Positions 1 to 11,789 are shown, counted from the stretch's first letter. The stretch: DNA of 64,000 nt from Pontederia crassipes (GCA_030549335.1 CM060191.1:4903001-4967000); one strand, 5' to 3'. Numbers and translations are program-made. The notes: generated by a model from the letters alone, not told the origin.

Positions 1-641
1 GAGCGCCCCTCAGCCAACTCCTCGGGGAGCTGGCAGAGGGGGTGCCGGCCTCCCTATTGCTCCTCTCCATGTGTGAAGACAAAAAAGGGGGGCTGGCACC
101 CCCCTCTGTCGACTCGACGCGCGAGCTAGTAGAGGTGAGCATCGGCCCCTCTTTTCTTTCTCGTGTGCGACGAGGAGCAAAAGGGGGGTCGGTGCTCTTT
201 GTCATTTTTTATTTTTATTATATTTTTTATTATGTCATGTCATCAAGTTAATTTTTTTATTATATTTCATTACGCCACGTCAACGAGGTAATAAGAAGAT
301 TGTCTATTACTGGTCAAATGGATGAATCGTGCAATAAAATCAAAGTTGATGGACATTCTAGTTACAAATTGAAGTTGATGGACCGTTTATAAATCAACTC
401 AAAGTTGGGGAACGATCCATGTAATTTACCCGATTTAGTAGCATTAAATGACGTGGATAAAAGAGAAATGACTCACGTGATGGTCACGTACGCAAGGCAA
501 TCGAAAAATCCACTATCACCGGTCAAGTGAACTAATCGTACAAAAAAATTAAAGATGAGGGATGTTCTAGTTACAAATTAAAATTGATGGATCAATTTGA
601 AATCGACTTAAAGTTGGAGGCCTAATCGTGTAATTTATCCC
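1..641. repeat. Right half of a long-inverted-repeat (fold-back type) DNA element
   Basis: The segment has the layout of the elements at 13806-14396 and 52322-53464: a GC-rich middle (about 1-200), an AT-rich spacer, then blocks that read as the right arm of such an element. Two similar right-arm units are visible in tandem, about 290-431 and 500-641. Each carries the phrase for 'agttacaaattgaagttgatgg' in shortened form and ends in a GTAATTTA-like terminus. The left arm lies outside the window. The superfamily is not certain (Mutator-like or fold-back). No coding sequence is seen. Confidence 0.5.
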
Positions 642-1230
642 TAGTTAGAGAGATCATTTTATTTCAAATTATATGTTAAGGAACTAGTTAGAGAGATAAT
701 ATATTTAATAGTATAATTATAAGTTAAGGAATTAAATAGTTATTCACCTTAGCAGAATATATCCATAAATCTATATTTTCTTTGACTAAACGATAAAATA
801 TATTTTCTTTGACTAAAGTGACTAACTCCAATAATCGAATTCAGAACAATTGGCAATTAATAAATCTCTAAGGTCCAATGTGACCGTGGTGCAATGTATT
901 TTTCTCCACCTTTTTCAATTAATTTGTGACTGGAAGGCTATTAATACTCCGAATCAGGGTAAGAATATAAATACTATTTTTTTCAAAAAAAGGATGATTC
1001 TAATAATCGAATCGAAAAGTATAGCACAATTCTACTAATCCATTGGGCAACTATTACTACGTTAAATGACGCAATATATGTTACGGATTCTTCAAATAAT
1101 TACATGCACAATTATTTTGGATCTTAAATATCAAATTATTTTCTTATCAACTCAAGATCCATGTATTAATTAGTCAATAGTACGGACCAATTTAATAAAA
1201 AAAATAAGGTAAATGTATTAATGTGTAAAG

Positions 1231-3290
1231 TGTTGGAATGCATGATCGTCGGAGTCTTCATTCAGGTGTCGTCGACAGGAGCTGTTGTAGATCGAAAGCA
1301 ATTGCAGAGTCTTTTTTTATGTTGTAGCAGTTGTTCATGTAACAACGATTTATAGTTTGATATGTCAGTTCTTTTAGTATAAATAAATGTCACGATGTAA
1401 TGGTTTGAGTAGGTTGTAGTTATCCTTTTCATTTTGAATAGAAAACCCCTTTTCTTCCACTACAACTTCACGCTCTCTCCTCCACCTCTCTCCTCTTCTC
1501 CTCCGGTGAGAATCTAACAAGATATCGGAGCTCGTTTCTTAACATGGTATCAGAGCTCAGGCCTTCCCGATCTAGTTGAGCTCCAGTCGTCTTGCCTCGC
1601 TGCCGTCAGCTAGAAGCGTCTCACTGATCACCCATGGCGCCTGAAAGTCCTGGGGGCGTACGAGGTGCTTCGTCAACACCAAGATCGGTGATTGCATTGT
1701 CGATCGTAGATGTTGTTCTACCTTCAACCTGCAAATCATCATTTCTTTCCCTGATCTTCTGCTCTTTTTGTTTTCAAGGTTCTTCCGGCATGGTCTTCCA
1801 ATTTTTTTCTTCCTTGTTTACGTAATCTTGTTGTTTTCCTCTCGGTTCTTGTTTACATGTACCGATTGTCTCATATTCATCGTTCTTCACTAGTTGATCA
1901 TTGCTTTCTTCACCTATTTCGATCTCTGTCATATTCTTCTCCGATCATGCTCTATTTTTTTCCTTCCAACTGCAGATCGGAGCTTGGTTCCTTTCTTTTT
2001 CTTTCTGATCTTTGTTTTTTTCTTTGGCGCATCATCTTTGGGGCTCATCGGCGAATCATCTTCTTGAATAGAATCTCTTCCTGCTTTTATCATTCCTTTG
2101 TTACTTCTCCATTCCTCTATTTCTTTTTCCAATTCTCCTCCGGTGACTACCGGTTAGTATTACTTCTTTTCCTCCTTCATCGCTTCTCGATGGTGTCGAA
2201 ATCACCATTTTCATACTATTTTTTCTTCTTCTCATAGTTTGCCTTTGTGCTATGCATCGTACGTGTCTTCATCTTCTAGCCTTCTTAGTTTTTGCAACTG
2301 CCCTGATTTCTACTGTGGTGTTCAGATCATGATGAATTTCGTCAACGATGGAAGCTCCGTTTAAAACGTTCCTCAGGTCGCCGACGATGGAATAGCAAAG
2401 AGTTCCTCAGGTCATTTCTCCGGTGATGGAACCATGTTAGAAGCATTCCTCAGGTCGTCTTTCATGGTGATGGATCGTGGCTACCTTCCATTGGGTGTTC
2501 GACGAATGCATCTGGCGTCCATAAGTTATTCCTAGCAACGACCAGCACCTGTTCAATGATTTGCCATGTCTTGACAGCCTCGACGACACCAAGCAAGGAC
2601 TTCAAGTTGTCGCTATCCAACTTCTTCCCGACGTCAACTTGAGGGGGTGTGTTAGAATGCATGGTCGTCGGAGTCTTCATTTAGGTGTCATCGACAGGAG
2701 CTGCTGTTGCAGACCGAAAGAAAAAACGAAAGCAATTGCAGAGTCTTTTTCTATGTTGTAGCAATTGTCCATGTAACAGCAATTTATAGTTTGATATGTC
2801 GATTCTTTTAGTATAAATAAATGTCACGATGTAATGGTTTGAGTAAGTTGTAGTTATCCTTTTCATTTTGAATAGAAAACCCCTTTTCTTCCTCTACAAC
2901 TTCACGCTCTCTCCTCCACCTCTCTCCTCCACCTCTCTCCTCTTCTCTTCCGGTGAGAATCCAGCGAGACATCGGAGCTCGTTTCTTAATATGTTAAATT
3001 TGATGTGTTGTCCAGTTTTCTTAAAAGCTTAAACCTTGAGGAAGAGCAACATCTATGATTTTATATTCGTAACACTCCCCGTCACGTGTAGGCTGCTGAC
3101 AACTTTTAGTCTAGTTTAAGCCCAACGCGTGGATAACTAAGGGAGGAAATTAATTTTTAATAAGAGCTTAACGATGTTGGAACCCTTGACCTCTAGCTCT
3201 GATACCATGTTAAATTTGATGTGCTGCTCAATTTTCTTAAAAGCTTAAGCCGTTAGTAAGAGCAATATTTATGATTTTATATTCTTGACA
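1231..3290 (+). mobile_element. Composite LTR element: non-autonomous LTR retrotransposon joined to a SMART-type mini element
   Basis: The direct LTR pair is 1231-1544 and 2648-2991. A primer-binding site of the tRNA-Met type (TGGTATCAGAGC, 1545-1556) follows the first LTR and a purine tract (2641-2647) precedes the second. The 1.1 kb interior has no recognisable gag or pol, so this is a small non-autonomous element, probably Copia-related. Abutting the second LTR is a second, very small element in minus orientation (2992-3290). The five-base duplication TAAAG flanks the whole composite (1226-1230 and 3291-3295). The same TAAAG occurs once at the empty site in the duplicate (7935-7939). It is a fossil without coding capacity. 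The LTRs are clearly alike but not identical, so it is not very recent. Confidence 0.85.
2992..3290 (-). mobile_element. SMART/TRIM-type miniature LTR element
   Basis: Two 83 bp direct repeats (2992-3074 and 3208-3290) enclose 133 bp. On the minus strand the repeat at 3208-3290 acts as 5' LTR and is followed by the primer-binding site TGGTATCAGAGC (plus-strand 3196-3207). A purine run (minus strand GACGGGGAG, at about 3075-3083) precedes the other repeat. A total of 299 bp with tiny LTRs and no coding sequence fits the SMART class of small LTR retrotransposons. No separate target duplication is seen around it; it shares the outer TAAAG of the larger composite. Confidence 0.8.
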
Positions 3291-3654
3291 TAAAGTGTAA
3301 ACGTACGGATCTAGCACAGGGAGATAGGGCTCCAATGGCAGCCATTAACATTAATGACAGGAGCATTAATCATCTATACTTCATGATTTCGTTGCTAAAA
3401 CGAATTAATTTGCCGCCTGATATATTTACATATACATCAATAATGATTACTTCAATAATGTAAATGTATACTTCTAATAACACGGTCTAAGGCTAAAAAT
3501 CTAATTTTTTTAACTAAAATGATTACTTCAATAATCAAATTGAAAACTAGTAGCACGACCACAATTCTACGGACAAATTTAATTAAAAAATAATGTAAAT
3601 GTATTAGTGTGCACAACTGTACTAAACGTACGGGTCATCAAAGACAGGAACATC

Positions 3655-3692
3655 ATATATATATATATATATCTATATATATATATATATAG
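3655..3692. repeat. TA microsatellite, first part
   Basis: An alternating TA tract that corresponds to the short TA tract at about 8270-8288 upstream of the intact YUCCA gene. Two MITEs lie inside or beside the TA DNA here. Confidence 0.9.
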
Positions 3693-3693
3693 G

Positions 3694-3867
3694 ATTAATG
3701 TACATACAAAGTACATTCCATTTTGTAGAGATGCTGAGCGCCTCTAATTGATATTTTTAAATCATGGAGTTTAATAATTTTTTATCAGATCCATTGATGA
3801 ATGGATCAACGGTTGAGATGCGCTTAACATTCCTACAAAGCGAAAGGTACTTTGTAGGTACATTAAT
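3694..3867. mobile_element. MITE 1 (174 bp) in a TA microsatellite
   Basis: The ends are long imperfect inverted repeats of about 48 bp: the left starts ATTAATGTACATACAAAG and the right, read in reverse, ATTAATGTACCTACAAAG. Flanks are TA repeats, so any TA target duplication is hidden. There is no coding capacity. The corresponding position of the duplicate copy (8270-8290) lacks it, so it inserted after the duplication. The superfamily cannot be assigned. Confidence 0.75.
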
Positions 3868-3884
3868 ATATATATATATATATA

Positions 3885-4231
3885 TGAGGAAAAATGAGTA
3901 CGTGAAGCACGTGTGAAACGACCTTAGACATATTTTTCTTTATTTTTTCAATATCTTTCTTTACTAATAGCTTAAATGATCATTCATGATAAGAAAAAAT
4001 AGTTTTATAAAATTAGAAGTTATATAAAATACTTATATCCATTATGATGGATAATAATATGCAGAAATTTGTCAAAATTAAAAAATGATAAAAAAAAATA
4101 TTGTTGATAATTTGAATCATATATTTATTATCCCTAATGATCTTTTAAATTGTCAATGAAGAAAAATGTCGAAAAAAATAAACATAAGTATGTCTAAAGT
4201 CATTTCACACGCGCTTCACACGCTCATTAAA

Positions 4232-4234
<3 letters not shown>
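3885..4234. mobile_element. MITE 2 (about 350 bp) in a TA microsatellite
   Basis: The terminal inverted repeats run about 75-80 bp. The left begins ATGAGTACGTGAAGCACG and the right, in reverse, ATGAGTTTAATGAGCGTG; both continue into GTGTGAAA..GAC.TTAGACATA. The middle is AT-rich and non-coding. It is flanked by TA tracts at 3868-3884 and 4235-4279 and is absent from the duplicate copy. Confidence 0.75.

Positions 4235-4279
<45 letters not shown>
4235..4279. repeat. TA microsatellite, last part; deletion junction
   Basis: A tract of about 20 TA repeats. To its left the sequence matches the YUCCA promoter of copy B; to its right it matches intron 2 of copy B. Both B positions (about 8270-8288 and 9653-9673) are themselves TA tracts. 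The junction therefore looks like a deletion by slippage or recombination between two TA tracts. Confidence 0.8.
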
Positions 4280-4281
<2 letters not shown>

Positions 4282-4311
4282 AATCGTGTTAAGTAATTAT
4301 TATGGTATAAG

Positions 4312-4754
4312 GTTGTGAAAGGTGTCTCTGAGTTCGAAGGCTGCCACGGGGTTGTATTTGATGATGGGAAGTCATCGTCATTTGATGTTGTAGTATTTGC
4401 CACTAAAGTATAAGAGCACGGTAAAGAACTGGTTAAAGGTTCGAGTGTATAATTGCTACTTGGTTAATTAGCAAATTCTTCACTATCTATATGTATGCAC
4501 TATTGTTAAATTTTTTGAAGCATTTTTTTACACTAATTATATATAAATATTTATTTATATAATTTCTTGACTGGGTGTAGGATGGTGATTCTCTATTCAA
4601 AGAAGATGGATTTCCAAAGGAAAAGTTCCCAAATCACTGGAAGGGGAATGATGGACTTTATTGTGCAGGATTCGCACGCAGAGGATTGGAGGGCATATCC
4701 AGAGATGCTCGTAATATTGCAGAAAATATTAAGATCATGATGCAGAATTTGTGA
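4312..4754 (+). pseudogene. Truncated YUCCA flavin monooxygenase copy (last two exons only)
   Basis: Exon-3-like 4312-4438 and exon-4-like 4581-4754 match exons 3 and 4 of the YUCCA gene at 8669-10200, and the intron is also alike. Exon 4 keeps its full 174 bp and its stop codon. Exon 3 has one extra base in the segment encoding the ATGY motif, which shifts the frame. Exons 1 and 2, with the FAD- and NADPH-binding motifs, are missing because the DNA between the promoter TA tract and the intron-2 TA tract was lost. It cannot make an active enzyme. Neighbours: two MITEs directly upstream and an LTR composite further up. Confidence 0.9.
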
Positions 4755-5075
4755 TGTAATTTCGTTGTTACAACATTAAATTAATTTCGTTGTGACAACA
4801 TTAAATTATGTACATATTCTAAGAGTTGTACATAAATAAATAAGTAATGCTATCAAATTTTATTTTTGTTACCGTTCTCCTATGCTTTTTAAATCATACA
4901 TATGTAGTATAGATCATGGGTCCAAGTTAAAAGTAGAGGTCCTGCCCACAAAATATTAAAAAAAAATAAATTTCCAAAATCTTAATTGATTGTGACATAA
5001 CATTTTGTCATCAACTTAATCAACTAAATAAAAAAAATACTGATTTTAAAATTAACCAAGAAAAAATAAATATAT

Positions 5076-6150
5076 TAGTTTAGCTACTATGTAGAATAAT
5101 AAATAGAACTATTTCATTTCTTCTAATAATTAATTAATGGTTATATATTATGTTTTCAAATAAACTAGGAAAAAAATATACCGTGAACCAAAAATTTATA
5201 TAGAATTTCCTTGAGTAAAATAAAAGTACATTGAACGATAAAATTTAATATTTAATTCAAGAATATTATTATTTCGATTAAATGAGTAGAAGGAAAAGTA
5301 GAGAAAATGTTGTGAATATATATATTAAATAAATTAAGATTATTTATAACAAGTAACATTAGACAGAAATATAAGTTTCATGAATTCACATATTTTCTGG
5401 CAGGAAATTTGTATATGAAAGTACATCACATATTAATAATTTATTTATGAATATGAAAGAAACAAGGAACAAATATATTGACCTATACAATTCTATATGA
5501 TTAATATAATTATTTAAATAATAATAAAAATAATCATTATAATAATTAATTTAAAATTCAATATATTTTCCTTATTATTCATCAATATTTTTTATGTAAT
5601 TGGGGTTGTGTTGAGGTAAAATTTAAGAGTTGAGTTTCATTATCGAAAAGCACTTCTATCTTTTAAAATATTTTTCAGGGTGTGTTTGGCTAGTGTACCC
5701 TCAAACCAATCCTAGTTCGCCCTGGTTTCTCAAATGTACTGATGTGGCTCGATTTCTAAGATAAAATCAGGGTCACGTGACACTGATTGCGTTGGTGGAA
5801 TCAATTGTTGGTTCTCTTTTTTTCTTGGCAAATGATGTGACCATTTTTTATTTTGCAAACACTACTGTTCTTTTAGTTTTTCTTATCTATAATAATTTAT
5901 TTATTATATGTAAAATATGAATAATAAATAATATAATATTTTTTATTTATTATTTCATTAAAATTTTCAATATTTCCTTAAATATAAATTATTAAAAAAT
6001 ATTTTATATATTTAAATAATATTTTTTAACTTTTTAGTAAAAAAATATACTTTATACTTTAATTTTTTATTTAATAACAATATTATATTTTCGGAAAAAA
6101 GAATATGCTGCTAGTTTATAAGATGTAATCTACAACTCTACGTTCAATTA
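5076..6150. other. AT-rich intergenic DNA, with a possible DNA-transposon end at 5684
   Basis: No gene is seen. At about 5684 a GGGTGTGTTTGGCTAG start is followed by about 140 bp of mixed sequence and then very AT-rich DNA. The layout resembles the block at 43688-44200 (GGTCCGTTTGGTAATGG start). Such GTGTTTGG starts are common at ends of plant non-autonomous DNA transposons, but I could not find a matching right end. Confidence 0.3.
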
Positions 6151-7560
6151 ATCTCGACCGTTTGTATGATTGACAGTCTTCTCCACCTTCTGTGCATCTT
6201 ATTCTTTTCATCCATCTACCTTGAGACGAGATCATTCGGACCAGCCGTCAAGCACACCCCTCCGGAGCATCATAGGACTAGCACAACCGACACTCCTAGC
6301 ATATGGATCACTCTCTAGAAGCCAGGATTCGGGATGGAAGAATACTATGAAAGTGGAGGTGCTCCTAGCGGCCAAAATGATGGCGCAGCTAGAGCAGGAG
6401 ACGAGGGCAACGCTTATTTGGAGGACTGAATTCGGGGTAGGGTTGGAGGGGCCGGGGAAGGGGCATATGCCGAGTCTAGAGCAAAGTTGGAGGCGGCTTC
6501 CTAGAGTGTGGCAGAGAGGAATTGCCACCGTCGGAAGAGAGAAGGGAAAAATGATTGTCCTTTGCCTGGGTTACCTCCTCCTCAGAAAGGCGAGCTCCTC
6601 CACTTGCAAATCATCATCGACTTCCTCTTGCTACATCTTTTTTCTCGTTCCTTCATCATTCTTCTTTCTATATTTTTCACATTGTGTTGACAGCGTGTGT
6701 TATAATGGTTCATATTGTTGCTACTTCATCTATTGACCTAATTAACATCCTTTCAGTTCTTTATTAAACATTACACAAGGGTAAAACAATTATTACACAT
6801 GATAATAATTAAAAATAAAATAACTTCTTCTATGTTCTATGATTCTGGGTCGGGTTATCAAACCCGAGCCGGTTCATGAGTAGACTCAGTCCGCGCTCAC
6901 CGATACTCGGGTCAGGTTCTCGGTGTTGCGTTCTCCTCTTCTTCCTAGCAGAATCCGGGGCGGGTCTGAGGTAGCTCGGGCCGGGTTCGTTGATCTCATT
7001 ATCCTCTACGATGATGTTCGTTTTTTTGGGTCGGGTATGAAGCCAACGCGGGCCGGGTCGTTCTGTTGTCGTCAGCTGAAAGGCCGAAGCGTGTCACGGC
7101 AAACCCGAGCCAATTGTCGGACGCCCGGGCCAAGCTTCTCCGAATCCAGATCGGGTTCGAAAAAGAACTCCGTCGGGTTTACGATTCCAGAACAAAACCC
7201 GAGACGGGTTCATGTTGCGCGGGCCGATTTCTAACTATTGGGATTCTGATGGTGTTTTTCCGAGACTTTGTCTTATCATAACTTTCGGTACACTACTTTG
7301 TTCAACATAAAACTTATATGAAATTATTCTTGGAATATAGAAAAACACATACCAATCTTAACTCATACATCATCTTAAGTATTTCATTAAGAAATCATAT
7401 CCAAAAGTAAATCCGAAATCTTACGTACCTGAATTGTTTCAGACTACCTGAAATCCGAAACTTGAGATGCAATTTTCGATGAGATTTGATGACGACTAAT
7501 TTGAAGACAGGATTATGAAATGAAATTTGATGGCCGGCCGAAACTTCTGCTCACGCACCT
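6151..7560. other. Unassigned sequence with GC-rich CGGGTCGGGT-type motifs
   Basis: No gene is recognised. An open frame of 188 codons on plus (6170-6736) has no recognisable domain and is probably chance. From about 6843 to 7235 the sequence is GC-rich and dotted with GGGTCGGGT, CCCGAGCC and GCGGGCCG words in both orientations, similar in style to the repeat at 55265-55790. Confidence 0.35.
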
Positions 7561-8668
7561 TTTTCAATGTGACCGCGGTGCAATGTGACTGCGGTGCAAT
7601 GTTTTTTTCTCCACCTTTTTCAGTTAATTTGTGACTGGGAGGCTATTAATACTCCGATTAAGGGTAGGAATATAAATACTATTTTTTTTTTAAAAAAAAG
7701 GAAGATGATTCTAATAATCGAATCGGAAAGTATAGCACAATTCCACTAATGGATGGGGCCAACTATTACTACGTTAAATGATGCAATATATGTTACGGAT
7801 TCTTCAAATAATTACATGCACAATTATTTTGGATCTTAAATATCAAATTATTTTCTTATCAACTCAAGATCCATGTATTAATTAGTCAATACTACGAACC
7901 AATTTAATAAAAAAAAGGGTAAATGTATTACTGTTAAAGTGTAAATGTACGGATCTAGTACAGGGAGAAAGGGCTCCAGTGGCGACCATTAATGACCGGA
8001 GCATTAATCATCTATACTTCATGATTTCGTTGCTAAAACGAATTAATTTGCCGCCTGATATATCTACATATACATCTATACTTCGAATAACACGGTCTAA
8101 GGCTAAAAATCTAATTTTTTTAACTAAAATGATTACTTCAATAATCGAATTGAAAACCAGTAGCACGACCACAATTCTACGGGCTAATTTCATTAAAAAA
8201 ATAATGTAAATGTATTAGTGTGCACAACTGTACTAAACGTACGTGTAATTAATGACAGGAACATCTTATACATATATATATATATATAATATGCGTTATC
8301 AAAATAATTGGAATACTCGTAAAACGTATTAATTATTTGAAATAATACTTACCGAAATAATACATATCCAAACGTTATAATAGTTAATATCAGAAACATG
8401 ATAATTATACAGAGTATGAACGCAGCCTTCATACTTCTCGCACATATATCGATCTGTTGGTTTATTCGATCCAAAACTACAATTACGATTTAGGAATTAA
8501 TTTGCCAGCTCACATACATACAAAAATACATCTAATTAATAATTAATTATATGCATCTCTTCCGCCCATAAGTATCCGAGATTCTTGGAGGCTGTCCGTA
8601 CTACCAGCAGTGATACCAGCGGCACACAGCCTGAAACTCTAACACACACTAAGTCGATTTATTTCGAT

Positions 8669-10200
8669 ATGGCGCCTGAGAATGCTGATGTCATCATCGT
8701 TGGCGCCGGGCCGGCGGGCCTCGCCGCCGCGGCGTGCTTGAGCAAGCTCTCCATCTCCAGCGTCATCCTCGAGAAGGAGGACGTCGCGGCCTCCCTCTGG
8801 AAGCGCAGGGCCTACGACCGCCTGAAGCTTCACCTGGCCAAGGAGTTCTGCGAGCTCCCCCACATGGCGTTCCCCAAGACAGCCCCCACGTTCGTCCCCA
8901 AGGACGGCTTCGTCAAGTACCTGGACGACTACGTCCAGCACTTCGAGCTGCGCCCCCGCTATTCCACCCTCGTCGAGTCGGCCTCCTACGACGGGACTAG
9001 CGGGGAGTGGCGGGTGACCGCTCGCAGCACCCACGCCGGCGATGGAGACGCCGTCAGGGAGTACGCCGCCAGGTTCCTGATCGTAGCGACCGGTGAGAAC
9101 GGCCAATGCTTGATCCCCGACCTGCCGGGGCTTCAGAACTTTGGAGGCGAGGTCGTCCACTCGTCGCAGTACAAGTCCGGCACGAGCTACGTCGGGAAGC
9201 GCGTGCTCGTCGTCGGCAGTGGCAACTCCGGCATGGAGATCGCGTACGACCTCGCCTCCCATGGCGCCAAGACCACCATTGCCATCAGAAGTCCGGTACG
9301 TACGTACTCACATGATATATACATATGCATTGCAGGCCTCGTGCACGCGCGATATGACTTGCATTTACGTTGACGACTCATATATTACGTGATATGATGA
9401 ACAGATGCACGTGATGACGAAGGAGATTATTCATCTCGGATTGACCCTGGCGAAGTACGTCTCCGTGGATGAAGTGGATGCTCTCCTTGTCATGTTGGCT
9501 AAGATCAGGTACGGAGATCTGTCCAAGTACGGCATTGTCAGACCCGACATGGGCCCTTTGCATCTCAAGGCCGCGACGGGTACATCCGCCGTCATCGACG
9601 TCGGCACTGTCAATAAGATCCAGAATGGAGAGATCACGGTACTAATTGTTACTATATATATATATATATATATAACTTTGCTTAATTCATCGATGAATAT
9701 ATACATATTATTTGTATCGTGTTAAGTAATTATGGTATTTATTATTATAAAGGTTGTGAAAGGTGTCTCTAAATTCGAAGGCCGCCACGGGGTTGTATTC
9801 GAGGATGGGGAGTCATCGTCATTTGATGTTGTAGTATTTGCCACTGGGTATAAGAGCATAGTGAACAATTGGCTAAAGGTTCGTGTGTTGTTACTTGGTT
9901 AATTAGCAAATTCTTCACTATTTAATTTTGTATTATATTTATGCACTATTGTAATTTTTTTTGAAGCATTTATTTACACTAATTATATATAAATATTTAT
10001 TTATATAATTTCTTGACTGGGTGTAGGATGGTGATTCTCTATTCAAAGAAGATGGATTTCCAAAAGAAAAGTTCCCAAATCACTGGAAGGGGAAGGATGG
10101 ACTTTATTGTGCAGGATTCGCACGCAGAGGATTGGAGGGCATATCCAGAGATGCTCGTAATATTGCAGAAAATATTAAGATCATGATGCAAAATTTGTGA
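8669..10200 (+). CDS. YUCCA-type flavin monooxygenase (indole-3-pyruvate monooxygenase), YUC10/11-like
   Basis: The enzyme converts indole-3-pyruvate to indole-3-acetic acid, the last step of the main auxin pathway, using FAD, NADPH and O2. Four exons, all with GT-AG introns in phase 0: 8669-9295, 9405-9638, 9753-9878 and 10027-10200. The product is 386 aa. Visible motifs: GAGPAGLA (FAD, near residue 14), the ATGENG linker, [14 protein letters not shown] (FMO-type motif), [13 protein letters not shown] (NADPH) and FATGYKS near the C-terminus. The wording is closest to the short YUC10/YUC11 branch from memory. The ATG at 8669 fits that family; an open frame upstream to 8585 lacks an ATG. Exon 1 is very GC-rich and exons 3-4 are not. 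No key residue appears lost. A broken partial copy lies upstream at 4312-4754. Confidence 0.93.
9653..9673. repeat. TA microsatellite in YUCCA intron 2
   Basis: A short alternating TA tract. Its counterpart in the upstream copy is the right border of the deletion that removed exons 1 and 2. Confidence 0.85.
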
Positions 10201-10490
10201 TGTAATTTCGTTGTTACGACATTAAATTATGTATATATATTCTGAGAGTTGTACATAAATAAATAAGTAATGCTTTCAAATTTTAATTTTGTTACCGTTC
10301 TCCTTTGTTTTAAAAATCATACATATTTAGTATAGATCATAGGTACAAATTAAAAGCAGAGGTCCTGCCCACAAAATATTAAAAAATAAAATTTCCAAAA
10401 TCTTGATTAATTGTAACATGACATTTTATCATCAACTTAAACAACGAAATAAAAAAATATATTGATTTTAAAATAACCAAGAAAATAAAT

Positions 10491-11780
10491 ATTGATTTTA
10501 ATTGTAACATGACATTTTCCTATGAATGATGATGATTGTGATGAAAGGATATATCCTAAGGATGATGAATTATGAATATTGATGAAATGATTTTCCTTTT
10601 CGAATTGAAATATTGAATATTATATGAAAGAATTATGTCCCAATGATGATTGATAAAGAACAATGGAGAAATTATGATCTTTTTAAATGAAAGGTGAGTA
10701 CTCTTATGAAGAATAATGATGTAACGCCATCAAATCGACTCACGTCATGTGGTGAAGATCACTCTGGAGACGTTACGAATATCATGACATTAACCTCTTA
10801 TTGACTAAGTTTAGTTAAGAACCGAGATACATCAGCGGAAGAAAGACTAAAAATAAAGAAAAATAATATAAGTTGCGGAAGTTCAAGAGGGGCTACATTA
10901 TCTGTAAATGAATATCATAAGGTTTACATCGAATTCATAAATGCAGAAGAAAATAATTAACTAATAGGCTCTATAATTCTTGTGCTTTTTAGTCGCTTGA
11001 GTATCATCGTAGTACATCAACTCAACACCAACACTAACCTGGCCCGTGAAACTTAAACACAAGGGAGGTCCTTCCGTAAGTTTTATAACTTAGTGGGGAA
11101 CCACATAAATATACAATGCATAACTTGAATAAAGAAATCAGAAGTAAATCAGAGTACTTATCTTGACAAAATTTGGAACATGAGATCATCATAAATCATA
11201 ATGTGGATGATAAATAGACATCGATAACGAATACAATCACGTAATACTTGATAAACTTGGACTCGGGGACATGCTTGAGAATCATGACATAAGTACCGAT
11301 AATAACTTGACTTGAAATTCATGCTTGCTTTACTTATCCATACTTGAAACATGTTTGCTTTACTTATCCATGCTTCTTAATCTTAAATCATGCTTAGAAC
11401 AATCAATGTGACTTTATGTGCCTTTATATTCTTGAGGTATGCCGAGCAAACGATACAACCTTATGCGGGTCAATGGGTGATCAAATCATTACCAATGGAG
11501 CGACTCTTATCTTGTGGCACTTGGCTTGGACTGGCAACTCATTATTCATCTTCCATATTAACTTTTTAATCACTTTAGAAACTTGCTATTCTTTGTTCTT
11601 CATACAATTGGAGGCAATAATATCAGTAGTAAATTAGTAAAAGGATTAATGTCTTAATCAGGTATGGATCTCAGTGAGGACATGGCATTAACAATCAGTC
11701 ATAATCATGATTAATCATATGCTATACGATATTCAAATAAAAAATCAAATGAAGTAGATGAACGAATAAAAAGGGGGTTG
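10491..11780. other. Gene-free, repeat-like DNA
   Basis: No coding sequence is recognised. From about 10731 (TGTAACGCCATCAAATC) the text resembles the long terminal regions of plant Ty3/Gypsy elements in style (AACGCC start, 'agcggaag' words, 'agtggggaacca'). I could not find a second LTR, primer-binding site or coding region, so this stays a suspicion only. Confidence 0.25.
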
Positions 11781-11789
11781 TGCTATAGC

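Larger units (their letters stand above)
865..5075 (+). repeat. Segmental duplication, upstream copy (A)
   Basis: This stretch matches 7565-10490 in the same order and orientation, about 6.7 kb downstream. Matching blocks are 866-1230 with 7567-7939, 3291-3650 with 7935-8270, and 4290-5075 with about 9707-10490. The A copy differs by three changes: an LTR composite at 1231-3290, two MITEs in a TA tract at 3694-4234, and loss of the part corresponding to B 8290-9700. That lost part holds the first two exons of the YUCCA gene. The order duplication first, then insertions and deletion, follows from the clean empty site in copy B. Confidence 0.85.
7565..10490 (+). repeat. Segmental duplication, downstream copy (B), with the intact YUCCA gene
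   Basis: This is the counterpart of 865-5075. It lacks the LTR composite (the empty TAAAG site is at 7935-7939) and both MITEs, and has the full YUCCA gene. Similarity reaches about 290 bp past the stop codon, so 5' flank, gene and 3' flank were duplicated as one block. Confidence 0.85.

Noticed and set aside
6170-6736. Open frame of 188 codons
   Set aside because: No recognisable motif and a Ser/Phe/Tyr-rich low-complexity tail; it begins with a plain ATG but nothing around it supports a gene.
8639-9262. Minus-strand open frame of 207 codons
   Set aside because: Shadow of GC-rich YUCCA exon 1; GC-rich coding DNA has few stops on the other strand.
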